From: Bacteroidales bacterium
Lineage (GTDB): Bacteria; Bacteroidota; Bacteroidia; Bacteroidales; M50B96
DNA length: 64,000 bases
Assembly (NCBI GenBank): GCA_021740905.1
Contig: JAIOYV010000021.1
Coordinates: forward strand, 1-64,000
Direction: 5' to 3'
Each line of letters starts with the position of its first letter. The stretch's first letter is position 1. Of the stretch, positions 9,601-20,243 are shown in pieces. A program made the position numbers and the translations under genes. The notes below the pieces were generated by a model, which did not search any database, had not been told where the DNA came from, and was given only the letters and a program-made list of their open reading frames with translations.

Positions 9601-11289
9601 GAAAATTCAAGCCCCAGCATCGGAAGCTTTTTCTCCGGCGTTACTTTTACAGCCTCATTTGCCAGTGGCTTTTCGGGCTTTGGTGTGGGCTTGCCCCCGT
9701 CAACGTGCAGTGGTTTCTCAATTTCCAATGTACTGGTCACCAACCCAAGTTGTGGTTCGAACAATGGGACCATTGATATAACGGCTATAGGTGGAACGGC
9801 CCCCATTCAATATAGTATCGACAATGGGCTTACCTTTCAGGCATCGGCCATTTTTACAGGACTTGCAGCAGGATCATATTCTATTCTAGTCCAGGATGCC
9901 GCAACTTGTCAATCAACAGCATCTGAAATTTTAAACGCAAGTACAGCTGGTCCAATCATTCAATTTGGCTTCGATACGATATATACCATGCAGCCCGAAA
10001 CTGTGGTCTTGGTTCCCGGGGCTTTCGATTCGTATTTGTGGAGCACAGGCGCAACGTCGTCAGTTTTATTTATCGATGATTATGGCACCTACAGCTTAAC
10101 GGTAACACAAAACCAATGCAGCGATGTAGATTCGGTGTTAATAGCCGAACAACAGGCTATCTGGCTTAATCAGGGCTGGGGGATTTTTTCTACATACATC
10201 AATACATCCTTGCCAATTGATGACCTGTTCGCGCAGATTTTTATGGATGTGGTGATTGTAAAGGATGAAGATGGAAATGTCTATTGGCAGGCCTTTAATT
10301 TCAATAATATCGGAAACCATACGGTTGGCGAGTCGTATTTGGTAAGGATGCAAAATGGCAACTGGCTTATTGTTAAAGGCGATGCGGTGATCCCCGAACT
10401 GACACCAATAAACCTTACGCTGAATTTCAACCATCTGGGTTACCTGCGCAAAACCAATGGTGGTGTGGAAGCCATGATGAACAGTATTGTTGATAAAATA
10501 GCGATCATGAAAGATGGCGACGGCGATGTGTATTGGCCACTTTATAGCCTCAACCAGATTGGTAATATGATACCCGGCAAAGGCTATCAGATCAAACTTA
10601 CGGCTGATACGGTTTTCACTTATCCAGCCAACTCAATGGCCACCTCAAAATTGGATTTCATAAAGCCAAGTCCGGTTTATTATCAACAAACAAAAAATAC
10701 TGGACAAAACATGACCCTGGGCATACCTCTTGAAGCCTGGCAGGAAATCCCCGAATCCGGTGATGAGATTGCTGTATTCGATCTGGAAGGAAACATTGTT
10801 GGCGTAGGCATATTCACAGGTACTCATTTTGCCATCCCTGTATGGGGCAAGGATGAACTTTCTGCCAACAAAGAGGGTCTGGCCGACAATGAAAACTTTA
10901 CGCTCCAGCTTTGGCATCAATCATCAGGGAAAACAGATTTTCTTTTTGTTGAAGAATGGCTCGAAGGGGATGATACCTACAACAAGGATAAAATATCCAT
11001 AGCAGGAAAAATCAACCATGCCGTGAGCGACAGGGTTTCTATAACTTGTTTTCCAAACCCATTCAGCCACGAAACCACTATTCAATTTACGCTGCCGGAA
11101 AATGGGACTGTGAAAATTGAACTGTATAATAGCGAAGGCAAATTGTTGCAGTTGATCGGTGATGAAGAATATCGTGCCGGCTTACATTCACTGAAATTGA
11201 AGATGGAATCTTATTCCCCTGGATCTTATTTTATACGGCTTGTGGCCAATGGTGAAACAGTGAACCAGGCGGTGCAAGTTGTGAGGTAG
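6700..11289 (+). CDS. Large secreted multidomain T9SS-substrate protein (Calx-beta-like, SprB-like repeat, GW-module repeats, C-terminal sorting domain)
   Basis: Signal peptide MNRIVLVLTCLFVSAVGFAQ. Calx-beta-like segment around NESDANVSNGCLDYFLVDVPISI...IADDD. SprB-like PSCGSNNGTIDITAIGGTAPIQYSIDNG. C-terminus CFPNPFSHETTIQFTLPENGTVKIELYNSEGKLL...GSYFIRLVANGETVNQAVQVVR. Confidence 0.85.
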   Translation: MNRIVLVLTCLFVSAVGFAQKSDVLLNPDIIPIIFHGETQPLGSYVEDPNAVNELTRTEKIGYHPKSDWVLNETVNPNALPQGWDPIHQKEYVKGSNKELVENFSGMGYTSVNPADPCVDVGPNHVVQMINGGSGSYIKVWNKTGTSLMSQVYFDNFMGMPGGAGDPIVVYDEIADRWLLSEFSNSGNNMHVAISTTANPTGTYYTYSFNAPYFPDYPKYSVWKDSYIITTNENTSAVYALNRTNMLAGTPATAQRFTMSSFGTISFQAATPVSLNGTTLPPTGTPAMVMRMRDDAWSGSATDALELWEFNVNWTTPSLTSLTLSTVLGIAPYESELCGYTSFSCIDQPGSSTNLDPLREVLMNRIHYRNFGTHESIVCCHVADVNGTDWAGMRWYELRRTGGTSGSWTIYQQGNYAPDSNDRWMGAIAISASGNIGLAYNVAGSSTYPSLRYTGRKSCDPLGVMTEPETLIASGSSPNASNRYGDYNAMVVDPSDGETFWFTGMYNPATQWSTKIASFDLGSCAPMVQFASNAYSVNESDANVSNGCLDYFLVDVPISIAEDPTQAAAITIFVAGGTATQGIDFELLNTSFTFGGTTLSGTTQIKIYNDAYVENTETIELNYTLNANSGNAVAGTINQSVTITIADDDVAPASMSVTSTIFFHNFESGMAPFTTNNPAGATAWQVGNNAAAVSSAFTIPTSNTTQFAWINDDGCNCNQNNVDLYFPVIDLSSYTSGILTFDTYFEDNTYQSINENADLLVSISGGAYTLIGALVASVIDVSWVTQSFDISSYTGNSSVQFKINYSDGGGWLYGCTVDDVLITGEAAIGIQTAVNTVAGHTANLGPNETVHFLDPGTNNLMVSLTNTSLWDYGCVTVNVDRDGSNPTALPFTNNTLSDYLLSKTFTVTPYNPNPNGTYNITLYYEEAEVAAWENITGNSRNDAYIIKVSGNNSIADVTPANYLTYSIENSSPSIGSFFSGVTFTASFASGFSGFGVGLPPSTCSGFSISNVLVTNPSCGSNNGTIDITAIGGTAPIQYSIDNGLTFQASAIFTGLAAGSYSILVQDAATCQSTASEILNASTAGPIIQFGFDTIYTMQPETVVLVPGAFDSYLWSTGATSSVLFIDDYGTYSLTVTQNQCSDVDSVLIAEQQAIWLNQGWGIFSTYINTSLPIDDLFAQIFMDVVIVKDEDGNVYWQAFNFNNIGNHTVGESYLVRMQNGNWLIVKGDAVIPELTPINLTLNFNHLGYLRKTNGGVEAMMNSIVDKIAIMKDGDGDVYWPLYSLNQIGNMIPGKGYQIKLTADTVFTYPANSMATSKLDFIKPSPVYYQQTKNTGQNMTLGIPLEAWQEIPESGDEIAVFDLEGNIVGVGIFTGTHFAIPVWGKDELSANKEGLADNENFTLQLWHQSSGKTDFLFVEEWLEGDDTYNKDKISIAGKINHAVSDRVSITCFPNPFSHETTIQFTLPENGTVKIELYNSEGKLLQLIGDEEYRAGLHSLKLKMESYSPGSYFIRLVANGETVNQAVQVVR

Positions 11290-11342
11290 GGCGGTCTGCA
11301 GTCTTCAGTTGGCAGCCATTAATATTCAGGACTCTTCAATAA

Positions 11343-12731
11343 TCATTCTAATAAACGAATGTACGGTTCGTCACAAAGCCGGAAATACTTTTGGTTCAAT
11401 AAGGCCTGGTCCCATTTCGACCAGAAGGGGGCATACAAAAAAAGATCCTTTCTTTCGGTTAGGGTAGCATCGTTTTTTGTATCAACAAATAGGGTCTTAG
11501 ACTTGTCCGGATTATCGAAACTGGAAAGAATAATGGTTTCACAGGAAAGTGCCCAATCGGGGCCAATATCCAAACTCCGAACATCATCTTCTGAAATCAG
11601 TCCTTTGCACTTTCCCTGTTGATCGAGCTGATGGACCAACTCTATAATTTTTTGTTGACGGATGGTGAATTTTTTCGAGGTCCAAATAATTAAAGCGTAG
11701 TTGCCCAATACCAGTAGGGAAAGCAGAATAAAAACATTTTGTTGGTGTCGTTTTACCAGTTCCCCAATCTCGATTAGGACGGGTAAAAAAACAATGAAGC
11801 TCAGGGGCATAAAACTCTTTTCGAGCATTGCCTCTGAGTCTGGTTGATAATACACAAGGATTGAAATGAGGACAAAGCCGACACTAAATGAATTTATCAG
11901 TGCAAGTTGCCACCACTTTTTCTTTATGATAAACCAAATATTTGTGGCAATGAGCGCAAACAAGGTTGGCAAATAAAGGTTCCAAAGTTTGCTGGTAAAC
12001 CACTTAAAAGTATATAAAGAACCTAACTCGCCAAGATTTTTATTGAATAAGGTAAGGTTTTGAAATAAATGTCCTTCATAATCTCCGGTTTTTGTAACAA
12101 GGGTTTTAATCGAATAAATAAACAGGGTAAATGCCAGCAAAATATAAATCCGGTAGTCCTTTGTGAGCTTATGGTAAACGAGTGACAATGCCAAAATAAA
12201 CAGGATAAGAAAAACGGTAACCGGGTGAGCAAAATAGCATATCGTAATGAGCAGGGCCGACACCAAAAGATAAAGAACCGGATGTACATTTTGCAGTGTA
12301 AAACGCCGGCCAAATATCCAGCTATAAAAAAGGGCACAGTATACCAAAGCCAGATGGGTTTCGGTTGATGGATGAAAAAAAGTATGGCGCGCCGACAGGG
12401 TTGCAACAAGTAGGATTAATATTCCGGCATATTTAACACGCAAGAAAAATTCGGAAATCAGAAACAAAATAAAAAAGCTCAATACGAAGGCGAAGGAGTA
12501 GGCCATTGTCACCCATCGCAACGAGAGCCCAAGCTTAACGAATAAAAAAGGCAGGAAATCGGGAAGTGCTGAAGTATATCGATTTGCCTCTACATTTATC
12601 CTTTCAAAATTAACAATCTTGAACAACTGGGCGGCTGAATCGACATAAAGTACCCGCTCCTTAAAAAACCAGATCGACAGGATCGCCACAATCAGAAAAA
12701 GCAAAAAAGTGATACTTTTCCTAAGGTTCAT
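11343..12731 (-). CDS. Polytopic membrane protein, unknown function
   Basis: 462 aa with many hydrophobic segments. Confidence 0.7.
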   Translation of the reverse strand: MNLRKSITFLLFLIVAILSIWFFKERVLYVDSAAQLFKIVNFERINVEANRYTSALPDFLPFLFVKLGLSLRWVTMAYSFAFVLSFFILFLISEFFLRVKYAGILILLVATLSARHTFFHPSTETHLALVYCALFYSWIFGRRFTLQNVHPVLYLLVSALLITICYFAHPVTVFLILFILALSLVYHKLTKDYRIYILLAFTLFIYSIKTLVTKTGDYEGHLFQNLTLFNKNLGELGSLYTFKWFTSKLWNLYLPTLFALIATNIWFIIKKKWWQLALINSFSVGFVLISILVYYQPDSEAMLEKSFMPLSFIVFLPVLIEIGELVKRHQQNVFILLSLLVLGNYALIIWTSKKFTIRQQKIIELVHQLDQQGKCKGLISEDDVRSLDIGPDWALSCETIILSSFDNPDKSKTLFVDTKNDATLTERKDLFLYAPFWSKWDQALLNQKYFRLCDEPYIRLLE

Positions 12732-12735
12732 AGGC

Positions 12736-13071
12736 CTAAATTACTTTCAATAAAAAACTTCCGAACAACACAGCCAGCACAATCCCAATATAAAAAGCCA
12801 GCGACTGGATTGCCAAAAACAGTTTGCATAATGTCGGACTGCTGTTTTCCAAAAGCACCAGAGACTGTACAATAAGCCCTATCAGGATGGCTATACCAAA
12901 GGCAATCCAGCTCCAAGCCAGATAATTGCTAATGCAAACACAAAGGCTGCGCAACTCTTGAAATTGCAGCACCACAATAAAAAGGCTTAACAGGATAAAA
13001 AGGGTGGAAAGGATGGTTTGCAATTTGATCACATCAAAGGCAAGTTTCATTTGGCTGAATTTCTTTTCCAT
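12736..13071 (-). CDS. Small integral membrane protein, hypothetical
   Basis: 111 aa with about 3 hydrophobic segments; 4 bp from the 11343-12731 gene on the same strand. Confidence 0.6.
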   Translation of the reverse strand: MEKKFSQMKLAFDVIKLQTILSTLFILLSLFIVVLQFQELRSLCVCISNYLAWSWIAFGIAILIGLIVQSLVLLENSSPTLCKLFLAIQSLAFYIGIVLAVLFGSFLLKVI

Positions 13072-13142
13072 ATTCTAAATGATAATTTATGATTGACAAT
13101 TGATTAATTCAGTGTTTAATTTCTTTTCCAAAGCTTCATAAA

Positions 13143-13186
13143 AAACAAAAAGCTAAAGTAAACATTATTACTTTAGCTTTTTGTTT
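13143..13186. terminator. Strong hairpin terminator downstream of gyrB
   Basis: AAACAAAAAGCTAAAGTAA...TTACTTTAGCTTTTTGTTT inverted repeat with T/A tails. Confidence 0.75.
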
Positions 13187-13293
13187 GCGTTTTTAAAATT
13201 TTCTAATCAGGTGAATTCTCCATTGCAATAAGGCTCATCCGCTTCCCAATCCCCTATTTTCCCAATTCCGTAATTCTCAATTTACTCACACGC

Positions 13294-15300
<2,007 letters not shown>

Positions 15301-15747
15301 TCATTTCAATGCTTTTTTCCTCTACTTAATCCATCTAAATTTCAATAGTTTATTAACAATTATTCCACATCGGAAAGGACTTAAAATTTTGCTTTGGATG
15401 ATGGCTTTTTTGTAGGGGAATGGATGGGCTAAAAGGCGGGTAAATGGAGTTGGGCTTTTTAGGATATTTAGCTTTTGCATAAACCCCGTTTAAAATTAGG
15501 TGTGTTTTTTCTATCGCGGTCCTAAACTGACACCGAATGGTGATCAAGCGGAAAATCTGCAGGTCTGAAAATGATTTCTTTTCTTTTTTCTAATAAAATT
15601 GTGTCTATTTCAATGATCTTATGATTTTTATCTATCCATCTGATTAATTTTAAGTCCGGGTTGAAATAGTAACTTAAAAACTTTTACTCCCATTTTGTAC
15701 ATCCACCCAATTTTGGGCATTTATCCACCAAACAAAGCACCTGCAAC

Positions 15748-16095
15748 TTATTTATCAGACCAAACAGCAAGTTCGTTTCCAGCCGGATCGATAAAATGAA
15801 ACCTGTGCCCACCTGGAAAGGCAAAAATGTCTTTTGAGATTTCACAGCCGGCATCAACAATTACATCTTTTATATAGTCGAGTTTTTGATGATACACGAC
15901 AATGAGTGCCCCGTTCACAATGTCATAGTCTGTTCTTTCAAATCCCCCTTCCAGTCCACTTTCTGAAAATGCGATATAATCGGGGCCATAATCGGTAAAT
16001 ATCCATCCAAAAGCTTGATTGTAAAACTCCTTTGTTTTTTCAAGGTCTTGGGCTTTGAATTCAACATAGTTGATATGGTTGTTTTTCGTGTTCAT
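15748..16095 (-). CDS. VOC (glyoxalase/bleomycin-resistance) family protein
   Basis: NYVEFKAQDLEKTKEFYNQAFGWIFTDYGPDYIAFSES...FHFIDPAGNELAVWSDK. Confidence 0.9.
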   Translation of the reverse strand: MNTKNNHINYVEFKAQDLEKTKEFYNQAFGWIFTDYGPDYIAFSESGLEGGFERTDYDIVNGALIVVYHQKLDYIKDVIVDAGCEISKDIFAFPGGHRFHFIDPAGNELAVWSDK

Positions 16096-16274
16096 GATTC
16101 TTATTTATTTGGTCAGTCCCAAAACTCTTATTTTAGGGCAAAATCCCGCGAACTCTTTGGTATTCAATAACCCCATCCGACAACTTGCGGACGGGGCTGT
16201 TGATGTTGTTCTAAATAAGGACTTTAGCCAATTTTACAGTCGGAAGTGTAAATTTTGTTTGTCCTTTCCTCGAA

Positions 16275-16772
16275 TTACAAAGCTGCCAATGCTGCTTCGT
16301 AATTTGGCTCATCAACAATTTCGGGTACCTGTTGGGTGTATATAACCGTACCTTCTTCGTTGAGTATCACTACCGCCCTGGACTCTAAGCCCGCAAGAGG
16401 GCCATCCAGAATTTCAACACCATAGTCTTTTCCAAATTGCCCTGTGCGGAAATCGGAAAGATTGTGAACATCTTTTAATCCTTCTGCCCCACAAAAGCGG
16501 GCCTGTGCAAAAGGAAGGTCTTTTGAAATACAAAGTACAACTGTGTTTTTCAGCTTCGATGCTTCAGCGTTGAAACGCCGAACCGAAGCAGCACAGGTGC
16601 CGGTATCGAGACTCGGGAAAATGTTGAGTACCACTTTTTGCCCTTTATAATCGGACAATGACTTAGTCGACAAATCGTCTTTTACCAGCGAAAATGCAGG
16701 TGCCCTGGTTCCCTTTTTTGGTAAATTACCAATAGTGTTTATTGGATTTCCTTTCAATGTTATTTGTGCCAT
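16275..16772 (-). CDS. tpx: Thiol peroxidase
   Basis: MAQITLKGNPINTIGNLPKKGTRAPAFSLV...NIFPSLDTGTCAASVRRFN. Start set at MAQITLKG rather than the longest ORF. Confidence 0.93.
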   Translation of the reverse strand: MAQITLKGNPINTIGNLPKKGTRAPAFSLVKDDLSTKSLSDYKGQKVVLNIFPSLDTGTCAASVRRFNAEASKLKNTVVLCISKDLPFAQARFCGAEGLKDVHNLSDFRTGQFGKDYGVEILDGPLAGLESRAVVILNEEGTVIYTQQVPEIVDEPNYEAALAAL

Positions 16773-16936
16773 ATCGATTTTTTTTAATATGAGGTAGCAA
16801 AGATAATTGAATTGGAACAATCCATACATTTCCAGTAGTAGCAAATCGTGCAGTTTGAGGTTGGTTAACAATAATGAATTCACATTTCATTAACACCTTT
16901 TACATTTCATTATAAATGTGTAGTCGGCAGAAGGTT

Positions 16937-16944
16937 TATATTTG
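16937..16944 (+). promoter_or_regulatory. Bacteroidota-type -7 element (TAnnTTTG)
   Basis: TATATTTG 26 nt upstream of the 16970 ATG. Confidence 0.45.
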
Positions 16945-16969
16945 CCTTTTATTAATTTAATTAATTTGT

Positions 16970-17794
16970 ATGTCAAAGAGAACAATCATATTAGGTACTG
17001 TATTTTTTATAATCGTGTTTGCAGCTAATGGGTGTATGAAAAAACAACAGGATATGAATGCAAATGATCTGATACCAAAAACTGTATCAGACAAGCAAAC
17101 CTATAGTGGCAGCGAATATTTGGGTGATGGGTTTTTAGATAAAAACCCTCCGCCTGTTGATCAGGAACTGGTGTACCTAGTTCGAGGAAAATATGATCGT
17201 TCTATTACACAGGAAAGACTAAAGAAGTCGAATTCGATTCATGATATTATTTCAGATTATCCCGGCACCATGATTACTGATTATACCTCAGTTGAAGTTT
17301 TAGTCTCAAGTAAGGGCAAGACAATAAAGGCGCTAAGTCCTTCCCATGTTTTGAGTCAGGAACAAAAGGACTTATTTGCATCAGCCGGCCTGGCTACAGA
17401 ACTTGAAATAAACGTTAACTATAAAAATATAAACGCTGCTACTGATGCTGTTGACAACAGGCAAATGAGGATATCTATGACAGTGGTCCCAGAGATAGAG
17501 GCAGAATACATAGGCGGTTATGATAAAATGATAGCCTGGTTAACAGAAAACGGCAATGATGATATTTCTGCAAGAAATCGTGAACTGCTCCAGCAAACAT
17601 CGGTATTCTTTACCATAAACAAAGATGGTAAAGTGAGCAATGTAAATTTGAGTAAGACTACCGGAGTTGCTGAGATTGACAAATCTCTAGTTGAATTGAT
17701 CCTGAATATGCCAAAATGGAAACCGGCTGAAAATCCAAATGGTTCGTTCGTTGAACAAGAATTTGAGTTTATAGTGGGGCAGGTCGGGTGTTAG
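16970..17794 (+). CDS. Lipoprotein-like protein with TonB C-terminal-like domain
   Basis: N-terminus [13 protein letters not shown] (lipobox-like). C-terminus [47 protein letters not shown] is typical of TonB-C/energy-transducer repeats. Confidence 0.7.
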   Translation: MSKRTIILGTVFFIIVFAANGCMKKQQDMNANDLIPKTVSDKQTYSGSEYLGDGFLDKNPPPVDQELVYLVRGKYDRSITQERLKKSNSIHDIISDYPGTMITDYTSVEVLVSSKGKTIKALSPSHVLSQEQKDLFASAGLATELEINVNYKNINAATDAVDNRQMRISMTVVPEIEAEYIGGYDKMIAWLTENGNDDISARNRELLQQTSVFFTINKDGKVSNVNLSKTTGVAEIDKSLVELILNMPKWKPAENPNGSFVEQEFEFIVGQVGC

Positions 17795-18354
17795 GTATTA
17801 TTGAACAGGTTCATGGTGCGCTGGAGGCCAATGCCTGCAAAATATTTTATTATTTCAACAGCCCGGTCGGTCCTTTCGGGCAGGCTCTTGCTTTCTTCTT
17901 TTGTCCAGGTGCCTAGCACATAATCCACCTGCTGGCCCTGGTGGAATTCGTCGCCTATCCCAAAGCGGAGACGGGCATAATTGGCTGTTCCCAAAATTTG
18001 GTTGATGTTTTTCAATCCGTTGTGCCCACCATCGCTTCCTTTGGCTTTAAGACGAAGAGTGCCAAAAGGCAGTGCCAGATCATCGAGTACGATCAACACA
18101 TTTTCAAGGGGGATGTTTTCATTTTGCATCCAATAGTTTACAGCCTTCCCGCTAAGGTTAACATAAGTGCTTGGCTTTATAAGGATTAATTGCCTGCCTT
18201 TGTGTTTTGCAAGGCCATGCCAGCCATATCGTTTGGAGCTAAAAGAGATATTGGACGCCTCGGCAAAGGCATCCAATATCGTAAATCCTATATTATGTCT
18301 GGTGTTGTGGTATTCGGGGCCAATGTTGCCCAACCCAACTATCAGATATTTCAC
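17791..18354 (-). CDS. pth: Peptidyl-tRNA hydrolase
   Basis: [28 protein letters not shown]...[17 protein letters not shown]...[27 protein letters not shown]. Confidence 0.97.
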   Translation of the reverse strand: MKYLIVGLGNIGPEYHNTRHNIGFTILDAFAEASNISFSSKRYGWHGLAKHKGRQLILIKPSTYVNLSGKAVNYWMQNENIPLENVLIVLDDLALPFGTLRLKAKGSDGGHNGLKNINQILGTANYARLRFGIGDEFHQGQQVDYVLGTWTKEESKSLPERTDRAVEIIKYFAGIGLQRTMNLFNNT

Positions 18355-18402
18355 AAGGTTTCTTTTTAAAGGCCAGTTGGCCCAATTTTAAATTATTGAA
18401 GG

Positions 18403-19035
18403 CTATTCATTGGTTTCTTCTGCACCTTCAGCTGCACCTCCAGCCTCACCATCACCTTCTTCACCTTCACCATCACCAGAAATTGATTTCGCTGCCCGTG
18501 TTACTTTAACAGACACAACTACTGAATTCTTAGGATCAAGTAATTCGATATTTTCAAATTTTAAGTTACCCACCTTGATTGTTTTGCCTAAAGTAAGCTT
18601 GGTCACATTTACGAGCAACTCATCGGGTAAATCTTTCGGTAAAGCTTTAACTTTCAAACGACGGTGTTCCAAAGTTAATTTACCCCCTTGTTTTACACCT
18701 TCCGACAGTCCTTCTACTTTAATCGGGATGCTTATGATTACAGGGGTTCCTGCAAAAATTTCCATAAAGTCGATGTGAAGTACTTTATCGGAAACCGGGT
18801 GAAATTGGATCTCTTTAACGATGGCCCTGTGCGAATCCCCATCGATATCCAAATCGACTAAAAAAACATGCGGTGTGTAAATCAAATGCCTGAAATCGTT
18901 TATGGGTGCCGAAAAATGGATATTTTCTTTACCACCATACAATTCACAAGGGATATGCCCTTCTTTTCGGAGCATCTTTGTGTTGACTTTCCCTACATTC
19001 TCTCTTTTCTTTCCACTAATTGATAATGCTTTCAT
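18403..19035 (-). CDS. rplY: 50S ribosomal protein L25/general stress protein Ctc
   Basis: LRKEGHIPCELYGGKENIHFSAP...VDLDIDGDSHRAIVKEIQFHPVSDKVLHIDFMEI. Confidence 0.93.
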   Translation of the reverse strand: MKALSISGKKRENVGKVNTKMLRKEGHIPCELYGGKENIHFSAPINDFRHLIYTPHVFLVDLDIDGDSHRAIVKEIQFHPVSDKVLHIDFMEIFAGTPVIISIPIKVEGLSEGVKQGGKLTLEHRRLKVKALPKDLPDELLVNVTKLTLGKTIKVGNLKFENIELLDPKNSVVVSVKVTRAAKSISGDGEGEEGDGEAGGAAEGAEETNE

Positions 19036-19341
19036 TTACGTAATATTATGTGCTACTTGAAATTAGGTGTACAAAACACAGAATCCCCCATCACACGTTA
19101 AACAAAAAATTTTGCGGCTGCAAATATAGAAATAGAAGCCAGATAATCAACAGTGAATAGGGCACTTTGCTGAAACTTTTCGGAAAGGAAATAGTTGTGG
19201 TTAAATAAAGGTAATCAGTGTGTAATTAAGTAATTGAGAAATTGAGGAACTGAATGGACTCCATCACTCCATTATTGAAGGCTTATGATTAAGGAATTCG
19301 CCAGCAATTGATGTGTCTGTTAGAAGCACTAGGCTGACCCC

Positions 19342-19989
19342 CTAAATCTCCACCAGCTTATTTTTAATGGAGTAGGCAAGGAGGTTGACCGTGTTTTTGC
19401 AGCCTGTTTTCGATAGAAGGTTGGTCTTGTGCCCAACAATGGTGCGCTCCGAAACAAAAAGCCTGTCGGCAATTTCTTTGTTGCTAAGTCCTTCAACCAA
19501 CAATTGCAGGATTTCTTTTTCGCGCGTAGTCAAGTGAAGGTCGTTGGCATGAGAGTCTTCATCCTTGCTCACCTTGCGGGTAAAGAAATCGAACAGCTCT
19601 TCGGAGTAATAGTTCCCTCCCATGGCCACCATTTGGATGGCTTTGTCGAGTGTGTCTTTGTTGATGTTTTTGATGAGGAAACCCTTTGCCCCTGCATCCA
19701 TCATACTTTGGATATAGTCCTCGTCGTTGAACATGGTGAGGGCAATTATCCTCAGGCCGGGTTGTTCTTTGAGCGCAATTTTTGTGGCATCAATGCCATT
19801 CATAATGGGCATTTCAATGTCGAGTAAAACCAGATCGGTAGGGCAGGTTCGGATTAGGTCAAGAAATTCCTGTCCATTGGATGCTTCCCCCACCACCGAG
19901 ACGTATTTCAGCTTATTCAATACCATTTTCAAACCATTCCGAAATATCTCGTGGTCATCAACAATAATTATTTTGATAAGCTTATCCAT
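19342..19989 (-). CDS. NarL/FixJ-family response regulator
   Basis: IIIVDDHEIFRNGLKMVLN...DLVLLDIEMPIMNGIDATK; LuxR HTH LTTREKEILQLLVEGLSNKEIADRLFVSERTIVGHKTNLLSKTG. Confidence 0.95.
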   Translation of the reverse strand: MDKLIKIIIVDDHEIFRNGLKMVLNKLKYVSVVGEASNGQEFLDLIRTCPTDLVLLDIEMPIMNGIDATKIALKEQPGLRIIALTMFNDEDYIQSMMDAGAKGFLIKNINKDTLDKAIQMVAMGGNYYSEELFDFFTRKVSKDEDSHANDLHLTTREKEILQLLVEGLSNKEIADRLFVSERTIVGHKTNLLSKTGCKNTVNLLAYSIKNKLVEI

Positions 19990-20243
19990 AGCCAGTTTTT
20001 ATTCGGCTCAAAAATACGAACCAATTTCAGAACAAAGTTTGATGAAAGTCATGTTGAGGGAAGAGAGTTCTGAGTTAGGAAGTTCTGAGTTGAGGAGTTC
20101 AAAGTTAAGTCGTTTGGAAATAAGGTTTCGTGATAAAGGGTCAACCAGGAAATCTGTTTCAATTTCGTAGGCACGATCCTGCACTTCCAACTCAGAACTC
20201 TTCAACTCTCCGCAACTCAGAACTTTTCAACTCGATTAACTCT

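Noticed and set aside
6823-10920. Minus-strand and alternate-frame ORFs within the 6700-11289 gene
   Set aside because: Shadow ORFs of a long, domain-rich coding sequence.
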